This document shows, piece after piece, positions 1 through 8,334 of a stretch of 64,000 nt of DNA. The first letter of the stretch is position 1. The number at the start of each line of letters is the position of its first letter. The DNA is from Faecalimonas sp. (GTDB taxonomy: Bacteria > Bacillota > Clostridia > Lachnospirales > Lachnospiraceae). Made by a program: the position numbers and the translations under genes. The stretch covers positions 124,001-188,000 of the forward strand of contig JARICA010000009.1 in NCBI GenBank assembly GCA_029264305.1, read 5' to 3'. The notes under the pieces were generated by a model. The model saw nothing but the letters and a program-made list of their open reading frames with translations. It was not told the DNA's origin and did not search any database.

Positions 1-363
1 ATTGTTGGTACACAGGCTGTGTTTAATGTATTGATGGGTGAACGCTATAAAATGGCTACTAAAGAAACAAAAGATGTTTTAAGCGGAAAATATGGAGCTA
101 CAGTAAAACCATTTAATAAAGAAGTACAGAAAAAATGTATTGGTGATGCAGAAGTGATTACTTGCCGTCCGGCTGACTTGATTCCAGATGAATTAGATAC
201 ACTAAAAGATGAAATGAAACAATGGTCACAGCAGGATGAAGATGTATTATCATATGCATTGTTTCCACAAGTTGCAACAGATTTCTTTAAATATAGAGAA
301 GCTCAGCAAACAAAAGTGGATCAAAAAGTGGCAGATACAGAAAATGGAAGTTATCCTGTATAG
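1..363 (+). CDS. Oxaloacetate decarboxylase alpha / pyruvate carboxylase subunit B-type carboxyltransferase, 3' end only
   Basis: The reading frame is open from the first base of the window, so the gene starts upstream; the GTG at 19 is internal. The visible 120 residues match the C-terminal part of the conserved carboxylase (PYC_OADA) domain: a GTQAVFNVL stretch followed by GERYK and a TKETKD-type segment, then a helical tail. In this family the preceding DRE-TIM barrel transfers CO2 between biotin and oxaloacetate or pyruvate. No biotinyl-lysine (AMKM) motif occurs before the stop, so biotin would sit on a separate carrier protein, as in decarboxylase complexes with separate gamma or biotin-carrier subunits. 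The end is ordinary and a strong terminator follows. Whether the partner is a sodium pump or a transcarboxylase cannot be told from this fragment. Confidence 0.8.
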   Translation: MVGTQAVFNVLMGERYKMATKETKDVLSGKYGATVKPFNKEVQKKCIGDAEVITCRPADLIPDELDTLKDEMKQWSQQDEDVLSYALFPQVATDFFKYREAQQTKVDQKVADTENGSYPV

Positions 364-371
364 TAGAGTTG

Positions 372-399
372 AAAGAGTTAGCATTTGCTAACTCTTTTT
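372..399 (+). terminator. Rho-independent terminator after the carboxyltransferase gene
   Basis: A near-perfect hairpin with arms AAAGAGTTAGC and GCTAACTCTTT around a four-base AU loop runs into a short T run. It begins nine bases after the stop codon and separates this gene from the RpiR-type regulator. Confidence 0.85.
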
Positions 400-431
400 G
401 TATCTATAAGAGAAAAATCAAAAGAAAGGGG

Positions 432-460
432 TTTTCTTTATTTCTTTAGTTGTGTATAAT
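432..460 (+). promoter_or_regulatory. Candidate sigma-A promoter for the RpiR-family regulator
   Basis: A perfect TATAAT lies at 455-460, 38 bases before the start of the regulator. The -35 position at 17 bases (TTTTCT) is poor, so the promoter is weak or needs an activator. Confidence 0.4.
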
Positions 461-498
461 AAAACTTTAGAAAACGAGAAGAAATACGGAGGCTGAGA

Positions 499-1428
499 AT
501 GAACAGCAATAATACGAATGAACTGTTGAGTAATATAACTGAGAAATATGAAAAAATGAGTAAAGGTCAAAAATTATTGGCAAGATATATCACTGAAAAT
601 TATGATAAAGCGGTATTTTTGACAGCGGCAAAACTTGGAAAAACAGTTGGGGTAAGTGAGTCTACTGTTGTGCGTTTTGCAACGCAATTAGGATATGATG
701 GGTATCCGGGATTTCAAAAGGCGTTGGAGGAACTTGTTAGAAATAAACTTAATTCTATCCAACGTATGGAAGTGGCATATGGGCGTATTGCGCAGTCTGA
801 GATATTGGAAACAGTTCTTCAGTCTGACATAGAAAAGATAAAATTAACATTGGCAGGAATTGAGCAAGAAGCCTTTGATTTGGCAGTAGATACGATGTTG
901 CAAGCAAAGCGTATATATATAGTGGGAATTAGAAGTTGTGCTCCGTTGGCGAATTTTCTTGGATTTTATTTGAATTTGATTTTTGATAATGTAACTTTAG
1001 TTAACACAAATAGTGCAAGTGAAATTTTTGAACAGTTAATTCGTATAAGTGAAGAAGATGTTATTATTGGGATCAGTTTTCCGCGATATTCTATGCGAAC
1101 TTTGAAAGCGTTAGAGTTTGCGAGCAATCGAAAAGCGAAAGTAATTACACTTACGGACAGTATACATTCACCGATGAATTTATATTCATCATGTAATCTT
1201 ATTGCAAGAAGTGATATGGCGTCAATTGTGGATTCACTTGTAGCACCTTTGAGTGTTGTGAATGCTCTTGTTGTAGCACTTTGTATGAAGAAGCAGACAG
1301 AAGTGATTGCTACATTAGGAACATTGGAAGAAATATGGGATGAATATCAAGTATACAGTGGAGATGAATTGAATCCGGTAAATGATAAAATGTCATTAAA
1401 CAGAGTGGAAAGAGAAGAGGACAAATAG
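499..1428 (+). CDS. MurR/RpiR family transcriptional regulator
   Basis: This 309-residue protein has the two-domain plan of RpiR-type sugar-phosphate regulators. Residues about 8-85 form an HTH_6 DNA-binding domain (a KLGKTVGVSESTVVRFA helix-turn-helix, then the GYDGYPGFQKAL segment typical of the family). Residues about 110-260 form a SIS sugar-phosphate-binding domain, with IYIVGIRSCAPLANFLGFYL and IIGISFPRYSMRTLKALEFA covering the phosphosugar loop. The start has a GGAGGC ribosome site ten bases upstream. The stop codon abuts the ATG of the flavoprotein gene, so the two are co-translated. No sugar catabolic gene is adjacent, so the ligand is unknown; the neighbours (flavoprotein, cmk, ispH) do not point to one. 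Confidence 0.85.
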   Translation: MNSNNTNELLSNITEKYEKMSKGQKLLARYITENYDKAVFLTAAKLGKTVGVSESTVVRFATQLGYDGYPGFQKALEELVRNKLNSIQRMEVAYGRIAQSEILETVLQSDIEKIKLTLAGIEQEAFDLAVDTMLQAKRIYIVGIRSCAPLANFLGFYLNLIFDNVTLVNTNSASEIFEQLIRISEEDVIIGISFPRYSMRTLKALEFASNRKAKVITLTDSIHSPMNLYSSCNLIARSDMASIVDSLVAPLSVVNALVVALCMKKQTEVIATLGTLEEIWDEYQVYSGDELNPVNDKMSLNRVEREEDK

Positions 1429-2658
1429 ATGAGTAAAGTGCTTGTGATTGGTGGTGGCGCAGCCGGGATGTTTTCTGCTATATTTGCAGCGAGAAATGGA
1501 AATGAAGTACATTTGTTTGAAAAAAATGAAAAATTGGGTAAGAAACTTTTTATTACAGGTAAAGGACGATGTAATATTACGAATGCTGGAGATATGGAAA
1601 GCTTGTTTCAAGCAGTAGTGTCTAATCAAAAATTTTTATATAGTAGTTTTTATGGATATACAAACGAAGATGTTGTTTCATTTTTTGAAGAAATAGGAGT
1701 AAAGACAAAAATAGAGAGAGGAAATCGAGTTTTTCCGTTATCAGATCATTCTTCAGATGTCATTAATGCATTATTATTAGAATTGAAGAAACTTAAGGTA
1801 AAGGTTCATTTAAACACAAAAGTGAAGTTTATTGAAGAAGAGGGAAAAGAATTCAAAAGAATAGTGCTTTCAAATGGTGAAAAAATAGAAGCGGATCATT
1901 GTATTGTGGCGACAGGAGGTTGTTCTTATCCTCTTACTGGTTCTACAGGAGATGGATATAATATGGCGAAAAGTGTTGGACATACAGTTACGGAAGTTTA
2001 TCCTGCATTGGTTCCGTTAGAAGTGAAGGAAGATTATGTTAGGGAATTACAGGGACTTTCGTTGAGAAATGTGGGAGTAGCCATTTATGATGAAAAAAAA
2101 GAAGTGTATAATAATTTCGGAGAAATGTTATTTACCCATTATGGAGTAAGTGGACCGCTTATATTAACGGCTAGTAGTTACATTACTAAAAAGTTGATTA
2201 ATAAAGAGATGAAACTTATTATAGATTTGAAACCGGCTTTATCAGAGGAACAATTAGATCAGAGAGTGCTAAAAGATTTTGAAGTGAATAAAAATAAGCA
2301 GTTTAGAAATGCAATAACAAAATTGTTCCCGACAAAATTGATACCGATCATAATTATGTTGAGTGGAATCGATGCCGAAAAGAAAGTGAATGAGATTTCA
2401 AAAGAAGAAAGACTAGGGTTTGTTAGATTGATTAAACACTTTACATTAACCATTACAGGAACGAGATCCTTTAGAGAAGCTATTATTACGCAAGGAGGGG
2501 TAAAAACGAAAGAAATAAATCCAGCAACAATGGAGTCGAAAATGATTTCCCGTTTATATTTTGTAGGAGAGGTTCTTGATTTGGATGCGTTGACTGGAGG
2601 ATTTAATTTGCAAATAGCATGGTCTACAGCATACATGGCTGGAAGTAGTATTTGGTAG
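1429..2658 (+). CDS. BaiN/HI0933-like NAD(P)/FAD-dependent oxidoreductase
   Basis: The 409-residue protein opens with a Rossmann dinucleotide fold, VIGGGAAGMFSAIFAARNG, then an acidic strand end (LFEKNE) and the family hallmark GKKLFITGKGRCNITN. A second FAD contact, VATGGCSYPLTGSTGDGY, lies near residue 160, and the C-terminal FAD motif (LYFVGEVLDLDALTGGFNLQIAWSTAYMAG) closes the protein. This is the HI0933/YhiN family, which includes BaiN, a flavoprotein proposed to act in bile-acid 7-dehydroxylation, but most members have no assigned substrate. The gene begins on the base after the regulator stop and is followed 15 bases later by cmk, a conserved order in Clostridia. A cytosolic house-keeping redox role is as likely as bile-acid chemistry. 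Confidence 0.85.
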   Translation: MSKVLVIGGGAAGMFSAIFAARNGNEVHLFEKNEKLGKKLFITGKGRCNITNAGDMESLFQAVVSNQKFLYSSFYGYTNEDVVSFFEEIGVKTKIERGNRVFPLSDHSSDVINALLLELKKLKVKVHLNTKVKFIEEEGKEFKRIVLSNGEKIEADHCIVATGGCSYPLTGSTGDGYNMAKSVGHTVTEVYPALVPLEVKEDYVRELQGLSLRNVGVAIYDEKKEVYNNFGEMLFTHYGVSGPLILTASSYITKKLINKEMKLIIDLKPALSEEQLDQRVLKDFEVNKNKQFRNAITKLFPTKLIPIIIMLSGIDAEKKVNEISKEERLGFVRLIKHFTLTITGTRSFREAIITQGGVKTKEINPATMESKMISRLYFVGEVLDLDALTGGFNLQIAWSTAYMAGSSIW

Positions 2659-2673
2659 GAGAGGAGAAAGAAA

Positions 2674-3330
2674 ATGGGATATAACATAGCAATAGATGGT
2701 CCGGCAGGAGCAGGAAAAAGTACAATAGCAAAAAAAGTGGCAAAAGAATTGGGATATATTTATGTAGATACAGGTGCGTTGTATAGAGGAATGGCCGTTT
2801 ATTTTCTGGAAAATGGTGTATCAACAGAACAAATAGATAAAATAGGATTAATGTGTAAGGATGCCGTAGTTACATTGGGGTATGAAGAGGGTGTTCAACA
2901 AGTATATTTAAATGGAGAAAACATTTCTGGAAAACTTCGTGAAGAAGAAGTGGGAAAAATGGCATCTGTCAGTTCGGCAATAAAAGAAGTTAGAATGCAA
3001 TTGTTGGAATTGCAAAGAGATTTAGCACTAAAAGAAAATGTAGTAATGGATGGAAGAGATATAGGAACGAATGTACTACCGAATGCGGAAACGAAAATTT
3101 ATTTAACGGCTAGTGTAGAGACAAGAGCGAAGCGAAGATTTTTAGAATTGCAAGAAAAAGGAATTCCATGTGTGCTTGAAAAAATTGCAAAAGATATTGA
3201 AGATAGAGATTATCGTGATATGAATAGAGAAGTAGCGCCGTTAAAACAAGCAAAAGATGCAGTTTATATTGATTCTTCTGAAATGTCTATTGATGAAGTG
3301 GTTGCCGAAATATTAAAACATTGCAAATAA
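2674..3330 (+). CDS. cmk: Cytidylate kinase
   Basis: Cytidylate kinase phosphorylates CMP and dCMP with ATP in the cytosol. The 218 residues fit the usual length. The N-terminus carries the P-loop IDGPAGAGKSTIAKKVA, followed by the nucleotide-specific YVDTGALYRGMA segment. The middle contains the DGRDIGTNVLPNA motif and the lid region with KRRFLEL and EDRDYRDMNREVAPLK, which holds the conserved Arg and Asp residues. A GGAGAGG ribosome site precedes the ATG. Only ten bases separate it from ispH, so cmk-ispH-rpsA form one transcript, an arrangement seen across Clostridia and parallel to the cmk-rpsA pairing in many bacteria. Confidence 0.95.
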   Translation: MGYNIAIDGPAGAGKSTIAKKVAKELGYIYVDTGALYRGMAVYFLENGVSTEQIDKIGLMCKDAVVTLGYEEGVQQVYLNGENISGKLREEEVGKMASVSSAIKEVRMQLLELQRDLALKENVVMDGRDIGTNVLPNAETKIYLTASVETRAKRRFLELQEKGIPCVLEKIAKDIEDRDYRDMNREVAPLKQAKDAVYIDSSEMSIDEVVAEILKHCK

Positions 3331-3340
3331 GGGTGAAAAG

Positions 3341-4195
3341 ATGGAAGTGAAATTAGCGAAGACAGCAGGATTTTGTTTTGGGGTAAAAAGAGCTGTTGAA
3401 ACAGTATACGAGCAAGTGGAGAAAGAAAAAGGAAAGAAAATTTATACTTATGGTCCAATAATTCACAATGAAGAAGTTGTGAAAGATATGCAAAAAAAAG
3501 GCGTGACAGTGATTAAGACAGAAGAAGAACTAGAATCTTTAGAAAGTGGAGTGGTTATTATTCGGTCTCATGGTGTGCCAAAAAGAATTTATGACAAATT
3601 AGAAGAAAAAAATATCACATGTGTAGATGCGACTTGTCCGTTTGTGAAAAAAATTCATAATATTGTGAAAAAAGAAAGTGAAGCTGGAAGTCAAATCGTT
3701 ATTATTGGAAATAGCACTCATCCAGAAGTGGAGGGGATAAAGGGATGGTCAACATCCCCAGTAGCGGTAATCCAAACAGTAGAAGATGTGAACAATTTTA
3801 AGTTTGATAAATCGAAGAAGGTGTGCATTGTATCACAAACGACATTTAATTACAAGAAATTTGAAGAATTAGTTGAAATTATTTCTAAAAAGCGTTATGA
3901 TATAAGTGTTTTAAATACGATTTGTAATGCGACTACTGAGCGTCAGACTGAGGCTAGGAGCATTGCAGAGGGCGTAGATGCTATGATCGTTATCGGAGAT
4001 AAACATAGTTCTAATACCCAAAAATTATTTGAAATATGTGATAAGGTATGCAACAATACGTACTATATTCAGACACTTGACGATTTGGATTTGAATCAAT
4101 TAGGGTCGGCAAAAACAGTAGGTATTACAGCAGGGGCGTCAACGCCTAATAATATAATTGAGGAGGTTCAAAATAATGTCAGAATTAACTTTTGA
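3341..4195 (+). CDS. ispH: 4-hydroxy-3-methylbut-2-enyl diphosphate reductase (IspH/LytB)
   Basis: IspH performs the last step of the MEP isoprenoid pathway, reducing HMBPP to IPP and DMAPP with a [4Fe-4S] cluster. The three cluster cysteines are visible: Cys12 in GFCFGV, Cys99 in VDATCP and Cys195 in NTICNATTE. The catalytic Glu129 lies in STHPEVEG, and the HGVP and SQTT substrate motifs are present. The length, 284 residues, is normal for the stand-alone enzyme. In many Clostridia IspH is fused to ribosomal protein S1; here the reading frame stops 20 bases inside rpsA, which lies in the +1 frame, so the two are separate but translationally coupled proteins. Confidence 0.95.
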   Translation: MEVKLAKTAGFCFGVKRAVETVYEQVEKEKGKKIYTYGPIIHNEEVVKDMQKKGVTVIKTEEELESLESGVVIIRSHGVPKRIYDKLEEKNITCVDATCPFVKKIHNIVKKESEAGSQIVIIGNSTHPEVEGIKGWSTSPVAVIQTVEDVNNFKFDKSKKVCIVSQTTFNYKKFEELVEIISKKRYDISVLNTICNATTERQTEARSIAEGVDAMIVIGDKHSSNTQKLFEICDKVCNNTYYIQTLDDLDLNQLGSAKTVGITAGASTPNNIIEEVQNNVRINF

Positions 4196-5267
4196 ACAAA
4201 TGTTAGAAGAGTCTTTAAAAACAATACGAAATGGAGAGGTCGTAGATGGTACTGTAATCGATGTGAAGCCAGATGAAATCATCTTGAATATAGGGTACAA
4301 AGCAGATGGTATTATTACAAGAAGCGAATACACAAATGAGCCAAACGTTGATTTAACAACTTTAGTATCAGTTGGCGATACAATGTCTGTTAAAGTATTG
4401 AAAGTAAATGACGGAGAAGGTCAGGTGTTGTTAACATATAAGAGATTAGCAGCAGAAAAAGGAAATGAAAGATTAAAAGAAGCTTTTGAGAACAAAGAAG
4501 TATTAAAAGCAACAGTAAATCAGATTTTAGGTGGAGGATTAAGTGTTGTTGTTGATGAAGCAAGAGTATTTATTCCAGCAAGTTTAGTATCTGATACATA
4601 TGAAAAAGATTTAAGCAAATATCAAGGACAAGAAATCGAGTTCGTTATTAGTGAATTTAATCCAAGAAGAAATCGAGTAATTGGTGATAGAAGACAACTT
4701 TTAGTTGCAGAAAAAGCGAAATTACAAGAAGAGTTATTTGCTAACCTTAAAGTTGGAGATGTTATTGAAGGAACTGTTAAAAACGTAACAGATTTCGGTG
4801 CATTTATCGATTTAGGTGGAGTTGATGGATTGTTACATATTTCAGAAATGTCATGGGGAAGAGTTGAAAATCCAAAGAAAGTATTTAAAGTTGGAGAAAC
4901 AGTTAAAGTTCTTGTAAAAGATATTAACGATACAAAAGTTGCTTTGAGTTTGAAATTCCCAGAAACAAATCCATGGGCAAATGCAGAAGAAAAATATGCT
5001 GTAGGAACAGAAGTTACAGGTAAAGTAGCAAGAATGACAGATTTTGGCGCTTTTGTTGAATTGGCACCAGGTGTAGATGCATTACTTCATGTTTCACAGA
5101 TTTCTAAAGCACACGTAGAAAAACCAGCAGATGTTTTAAGTGTAGGACAAGAAATTGTAGCGAAAATTGTAGATTTGAACGTAGCAGACAAGAAAATTAG
5201 TTTAAGTATGAAAGTGCTTGAAGCAGAAGAAACAACAGAAGAAACAGAAGAAGCTGTTGAAGAATAA
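4176..5267 (+). CDS. rpsA: 30S ribosomal protein S1-like protein with four S1 domains
   Basis: The ATG at 4176 is chosen because a strong GAGGAGG site (4160-4166) precedes it and the protein then starts MSELTFEQML as in S1 homologues; the upstream TTG at 4158 has no such support. The 363 residues contain four S1 OB-fold repeats at about 20-90, 105-175, 190-260 and 275-345; the third and fourth carry the classic VTDFGAFIDL...GLLHISE and MTDFGAFVEL...ALLHVSQ signatures, while the first two are more divergent. The acidic tail is Glu-rich. S1 binds mRNA and helps initiation; the short four-domain form is usual in Gram-positives. It overlaps the end of ispH by 20 bases and ends at a strong terminator. 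Confidence 0.9.
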   Translation: MSELTFEQMLEESLKTIRNGEVVDGTVIDVKPDEIILNIGYKADGIITRSEYTNEPNVDLTTLVSVGDTMSVKVLKVNDGEGQVLLTYKRLAAEKGNERLKEAFENKEVLKATVNQILGGGLSVVVDEARVFIPASLVSDTYEKDLSKYQGQEIEFVISEFNPRRNRVIGDRRQLLVAEKAKLQEELFANLKVGDVIEGTVKNVTDFGAFIDLGGVDGLLHISEMSWGRVENPKKVFKVGETVKVLVKDINDTKVALSLKFPETNPWANAEEKYAVGTEVTGKVARMTDFGAFVELAPGVDALLHVSQISKAHVEKPADVLSVGQEIVAKIVDLNVADKKISLSMKVLEAEETTEETEEAVEE

Positions 5268-5291
5268 GAATTGTTTGTAATTAATAAGAGT

Positions 5292-5322
5292 AAAAAATAG
5301 GGACGAAAGTCTCTATTTTTTA
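5292..5322 (+). terminator. Rho-independent terminator after rpsA
   Basis: The arms AAATAGGGAC and GTCTCTATTT (with one G-T pair) enclose a GAAA tetraloop and are followed by a T run. It ends the regulator-to-rpsA gene series. Confidence 0.85.
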
Positions 5323-5458
5323 TGTAAAAAAATATGTTAAAAATTCATCAAAATGTATATCAAAAGATACAATTAATTGTGGCAAGTTGCTAGAATTACA
5401 TAGAAAATTCTTGTATTATATATGTAAGAATTGATAATAGATGAAAGGAAGAGGTAAA

Positions 5459-6775
5459 ATGAAGCTTTTAACATTTAAGGGAGGTATTCATCCCGATGAT
5501 GGGAAACAATTAGCAAAAGATAAGCCGATTGTAAGTATATTTCCAAAAGAAGAATTGGTTTATCCGCTTTCTCAGCATATTGGTGCGCCGGCAAATCCTA
5601 TTGTAAATGTCGGTGATAGAATTTTAAAAGGTCAAAAGATAGCAGAAGCAGGAGGTTTTGTTTCCGCTTCGATATTTGCATCTGTATCAGGAGAAGTGAA
5701 AGGAATTCAAAAGAGATTTACTCCTTCGGGGGGAAAAGTAGATTGTATTATTGTAGAAAATGATTTTCAATATGAAGAAGTTTCTTATCCGCCATTGAAA
5801 AAACTTGATGAAATGACAAAAGAAGAAGTTATCGAAAAAATTAAAGAAGCAGGAATTGTTGGAATGGGTGGAGCTGGTTTTCCTACTCATGTTAAATTAT
5901 CGCCAAAAGAGCCAGAAAAAATAGAGTATGTTATAGCAAACTGTGCAGAATGTGAACCTTATATTACAGCAGATTATAGAAGAATGTTAGAAAATCCAGA
6001 AGAGTTAATTAGTGGGATGCGAGTTATATTAAGTTTATTTCCACAAGCAAAAGGAATTTTTGGAATAGAAGATAATAAGCGAGATTGTATTGAAAAAATA
6101 GAAAAATTGACGGCAAATGAGCCGAGAATGGAAGTGAAGGCACTAAAAACGAAATATCCTCAAGGAGCAGAAAGACAGTTAATATTTGCGACAACAGGTA
6201 GAGCAATTAATTCTAGTATGCTTCCAGCTGATGCGGGATGTGTTGTAGATAATGTGGAGACGATGATAGCTATTCATACAGCAGTAGTCGAAGGAAAAGC
6301 AGTAACAGAACGAATTGTAACCCTAAGTGGTAATGCAGTGAATAATCCGGGAAATTTTAAAGTTCTATTTGGAACAAATCACAAAGAAGTGATTGAAGCT
6401 GGTGGAGGATTTAAAAGTTTGCCAGAAAAAATTATTTCGGGCGGGCCTATGATGGGATTTGCTATGTTTACAATAGATACTCCTATTACGAAGACGTCCT
6501 CATCAATTCTTGCTTTCACAAAAGATGAAGTGAGAGCTAATGAACCAACAGCTTGTATTAATTGTGGACGTTGTGTAGAAGTCTGTCCAAGCCGTATTAT
6601 TCCATCAAGACTTGCAGATTTGGCGGAACGACATGATGAAGAAGGGTTTAAAAAATTAGAGGGACTCGAATGTATAGAATGTGGTTCATGTAGTTATGTA
6701 TGTCCAGCAAAAAGGCAATTAAAACAGTCTATTGGAACTATGAGAAAAATTGCATTGGCAAATCGAAAAAAATAA
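5459..6775 (+). CDS. rnfC: Rnf electron transport complex subunit C
   Basis: RnfC is the peripheral NADH-side subunit of the ion-pumping ferredoxin:NAD+ oxidoreductase. The ATG at 5459 follows a GGAAGAGG site and gives the usual MKLLTFKGGIHP start; the in-frame ATG at 5441 overlaps that site. The 438 residues show an N-terminal barrel-sandwich (about 30-110), an NADH/FMN-binding Rossmann-like region with GIVGMGGAGFPTHVKL near 140 and ANCAECEPYITADYR, an SLBB segment, and two C-terminal [4Fe-4S] motifs, CINCGRCVEVCP and CIECGSCSYVCP. It opens the rnfCDGEAB operon. The 190-base gap upstream holds several -10-like boxes but no well-spaced -35, so the promoter remains undefined. Confidence 0.95.
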   Translation: MKLLTFKGGIHPDDGKQLAKDKPIVSIFPKEELVYPLSQHIGAPANPIVNVGDRILKGQKIAEAGGFVSASIFASVSGEVKGIQKRFTPSGGKVDCIIVENDFQYEEVSYPPLKKLDEMTKEEVIEKIKEAGIVGMGGAGFPTHVKLSPKEPEKIEYVIANCAECEPYITADYRRMLENPEELISGMRVILSLFPQAKGIFGIEDNKRDCIEKIEKLTANEPRMEVKALKTKYPQGAERQLIFATTGRAINSSMLPADAGCVVDNVETMIAIHTAVVEGKAVTERIVTLSGNAVNNPGNFKVLFGTNHKEVIEAGGGFKSLPEKIISGGPMMGFAMFTIDTPITKTSSSILAFTKDEVRANEPTACINCGRCVEVCPSRIIPSRLADLAERHDEEGFKKLEGLECIECGSCSYVCPAKRQLKQSIGTMRKIALANRKK

Positions 6776-6793
6776 ATAGAGAGGTGACAGGAA

Positions 6794-7726
6794 GTGAGTG
6801 AACAATTTAATGTATCATCTTCACCACATATACGATCAAAAACAACAACAGCAAATCTTATGTTGTGTGTAGTATTGGCGTTATTACCTACTGCGGCGTT
6901 CGGGATATATAATTTTGGAATACAGGCATTGGTAATTATATTAATTACGGTGGGATCAGCAGTTTTAACAGAATATCTTTATCAAAAATTTATGCATAAG
7001 CAAGTAACAGTTTGTGATTTTAGTGCGGTTGTAACAGGTTTACTATTAGCATTAAATCTTCCACCTACAGCACCGTGGTGGATGTGTGTCCTTGGTAGTG
7101 TTTTTGCCATCTTAATAGTAAAACAACTTTTTGGAGGATTGGGACAGAATTTCATGAACCCGGCACTGGCAGCTAGATGTTTTCTTTTGATTTCTTTCAC
7201 AGGAAGAATGACAACATTTATTTATAATGATGCGGTGACAAGTCCGACACCGTTAGCAGAACTAAAAGCAGGTGGAACTGTAAATATTAAGAATATGTTT
7301 ATTGGTAATATTGCAGGAACAATAGGGGAAACTTCAGTTATTGCTATTTTGGTTGGAGCAATCTTTCTTCTTATTGTTGGTGTTATCCAAATTCGTATCC
7401 CTCTTACATATATCATAACTTTTGTTATCTTTCTTATTCTATTTAGTGGACATGGATTTGATGTGAACTATATCGTGGCACATCTTTGCGGAGGTGGATT
7501 GATGCTTGGAGCATGGTTTATGGCAACAGATTATGTCACGGCACCTATTACTCCAAATGGACAAATTTTATATGGTGTCTGTCTAGGTATTCTTACAGGA
7601 ATAATTCGTTTATTTTCTGGCTCAGCAGAAGGTGTTTCGTATGCAATTATTATTAGTAATCTGTTAGTTCCATTAATTGAAAAAATTACGATTCCTAAAC
7701 CTTTTGGAAAAGGAGGGGCAAGATAA
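6794..7726 (+). CDS. rnfD: Rnf electron transport complex subunit D
   Basis: RnfD is an integral membrane subunit with covalently bound FMN. Translation starts at GTG 6794 with a GAGGTGA site six bases upstream. The 310 residues contain about nine hydrophobic segments; the N-terminus matches the family (SSPHIRSKTTTANLMLCV). The flavinylation segment reads DAVTSPTPLAELKAGG; by family alignment the Thr of SPTPL is the FMN-carrying residue. The TD-YVTAPIT segment near the C-terminus is also typical. The stop codon shares its last base with the ATG of rnfG, so translation is coupled. FMN attachment requires an ApbE flavin transferase, and a candidate lies at 11289-12281. Confidence 0.94.
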   Translation: MSEQFNVSSSPHIRSKTTTANLMLCVVLALLPTAAFGIYNFGIQALVIILITVGSAVLTEYLYQKFMHKQVTVCDFSAVVTGLLLALNLPPTAPWWMCVLGSVFAILIVKQLFGGLGQNFMNPALAARCFLLISFTGRMTTFIYNDAVTSPTPLAELKAGGTVNIKNMFIGNIAGTIGETSVIAILVGAIFLLIVGVIQIRIPLTYIITFVIFLILFSGHGFDVNYIVAHLCGGGLMLGAWFMATDYVTAPITPNGQILYGVCLGILTGIIRLFSGSAEGVSYAIIISNLLVPLIEKITIPKPFGKGGAR

Positions 7727-8334
7727 TGAATAAAATTGTAAAAAATGCTCTTATTTTGACAATGATTACACTTGTATCTGGATTGTTGTTGGGTGGTGTG
7801 TATGAGATAACAAAGGAACCTATATATGCATCGAAAGAAAAGGCAAAACAAGAAGCGTATAAATCGGTTTTACCTACTGCTCAAAAATTTGAAGAAGACA
7901 AAACATTTGATACGAAAAAGACTGAAAAAATTTTAAAAGATAATAAAATCACAGGTTGTTATTTAAGCGAAGTTGCAATCGGAAAAGACAAAGCGGGAAA
8001 AGTGATAGGATATGCTATTACGTCTACTTCGAAAGAAGGGTATGGTGGAGAAATTCAAATTTCTGTTGGAATATCCACAGATGGAAGAGTAACAGGTATG
8101 GAAATTTTATCTATCAATGAAACGGCAGGGCTTGGAATGCAAGCAACAGAACCGACATTTAAAAAGCAATTTAAAAATGTGAAAACGGATAAATTTATAG
8201 TTAAAAAAGATGATCCGAAAGGGAATGTAGATGCCTTGAGTGGAGCAACTATTACAACAAGAGCGGTCACAAATGCAGTGAATGCAGGAATTTCATATTT
8301 TCAAGATGTGTTGGGAGGTAGTGTGAATGAATAA
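7726..8334 (+). CDS. rnfG: Rnf electron transport complex subunit G
   Basis: RnfG is a membrane-anchored subunit with an FMN-binding domain exposed outside. The 202-residue protein has one N-terminal transmembrane helix (residues about 7-27) and an FMN_bind domain. The flavinylation motif is clear in VDALSGATITTRAV: the Thr of SGAT takes FMN by a phosphoester bond made by ApbE. The GYGGEIQISVGIS and ETAGLGMQA segments are also typical. The start overlaps the rnfD stop by one base and the end overlaps rnfE by eight bases, so the operon is tightly coupled. Confidence 0.94.
   Translation: MNKIVKNALILTMITLVSGLLLGGVYEITKEPIYASKEKAKQEAYKSVLPTAQKFEEDKTFDTKKTEKILKDNKITGCYLSEVAIGKDKAGKVIGYAITSTSKEGYGGEIQISVGISTDGRVTGMEILSINETAGLGMQATEPTFKKQFKNVKTDKFIVKKDDPKGNVDALSGATITTRAVTNAVNAGISYFQDVLGGSVNE

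Noticed and set aside
5377..5424. Promoter for rnfC from TTGCTA and TATTAT/TATATG boxes
   Set aside because: The spacing is 21 bases or more for TTGCTA-TATTAT and other pairs are poor, so no promoter was annotated.
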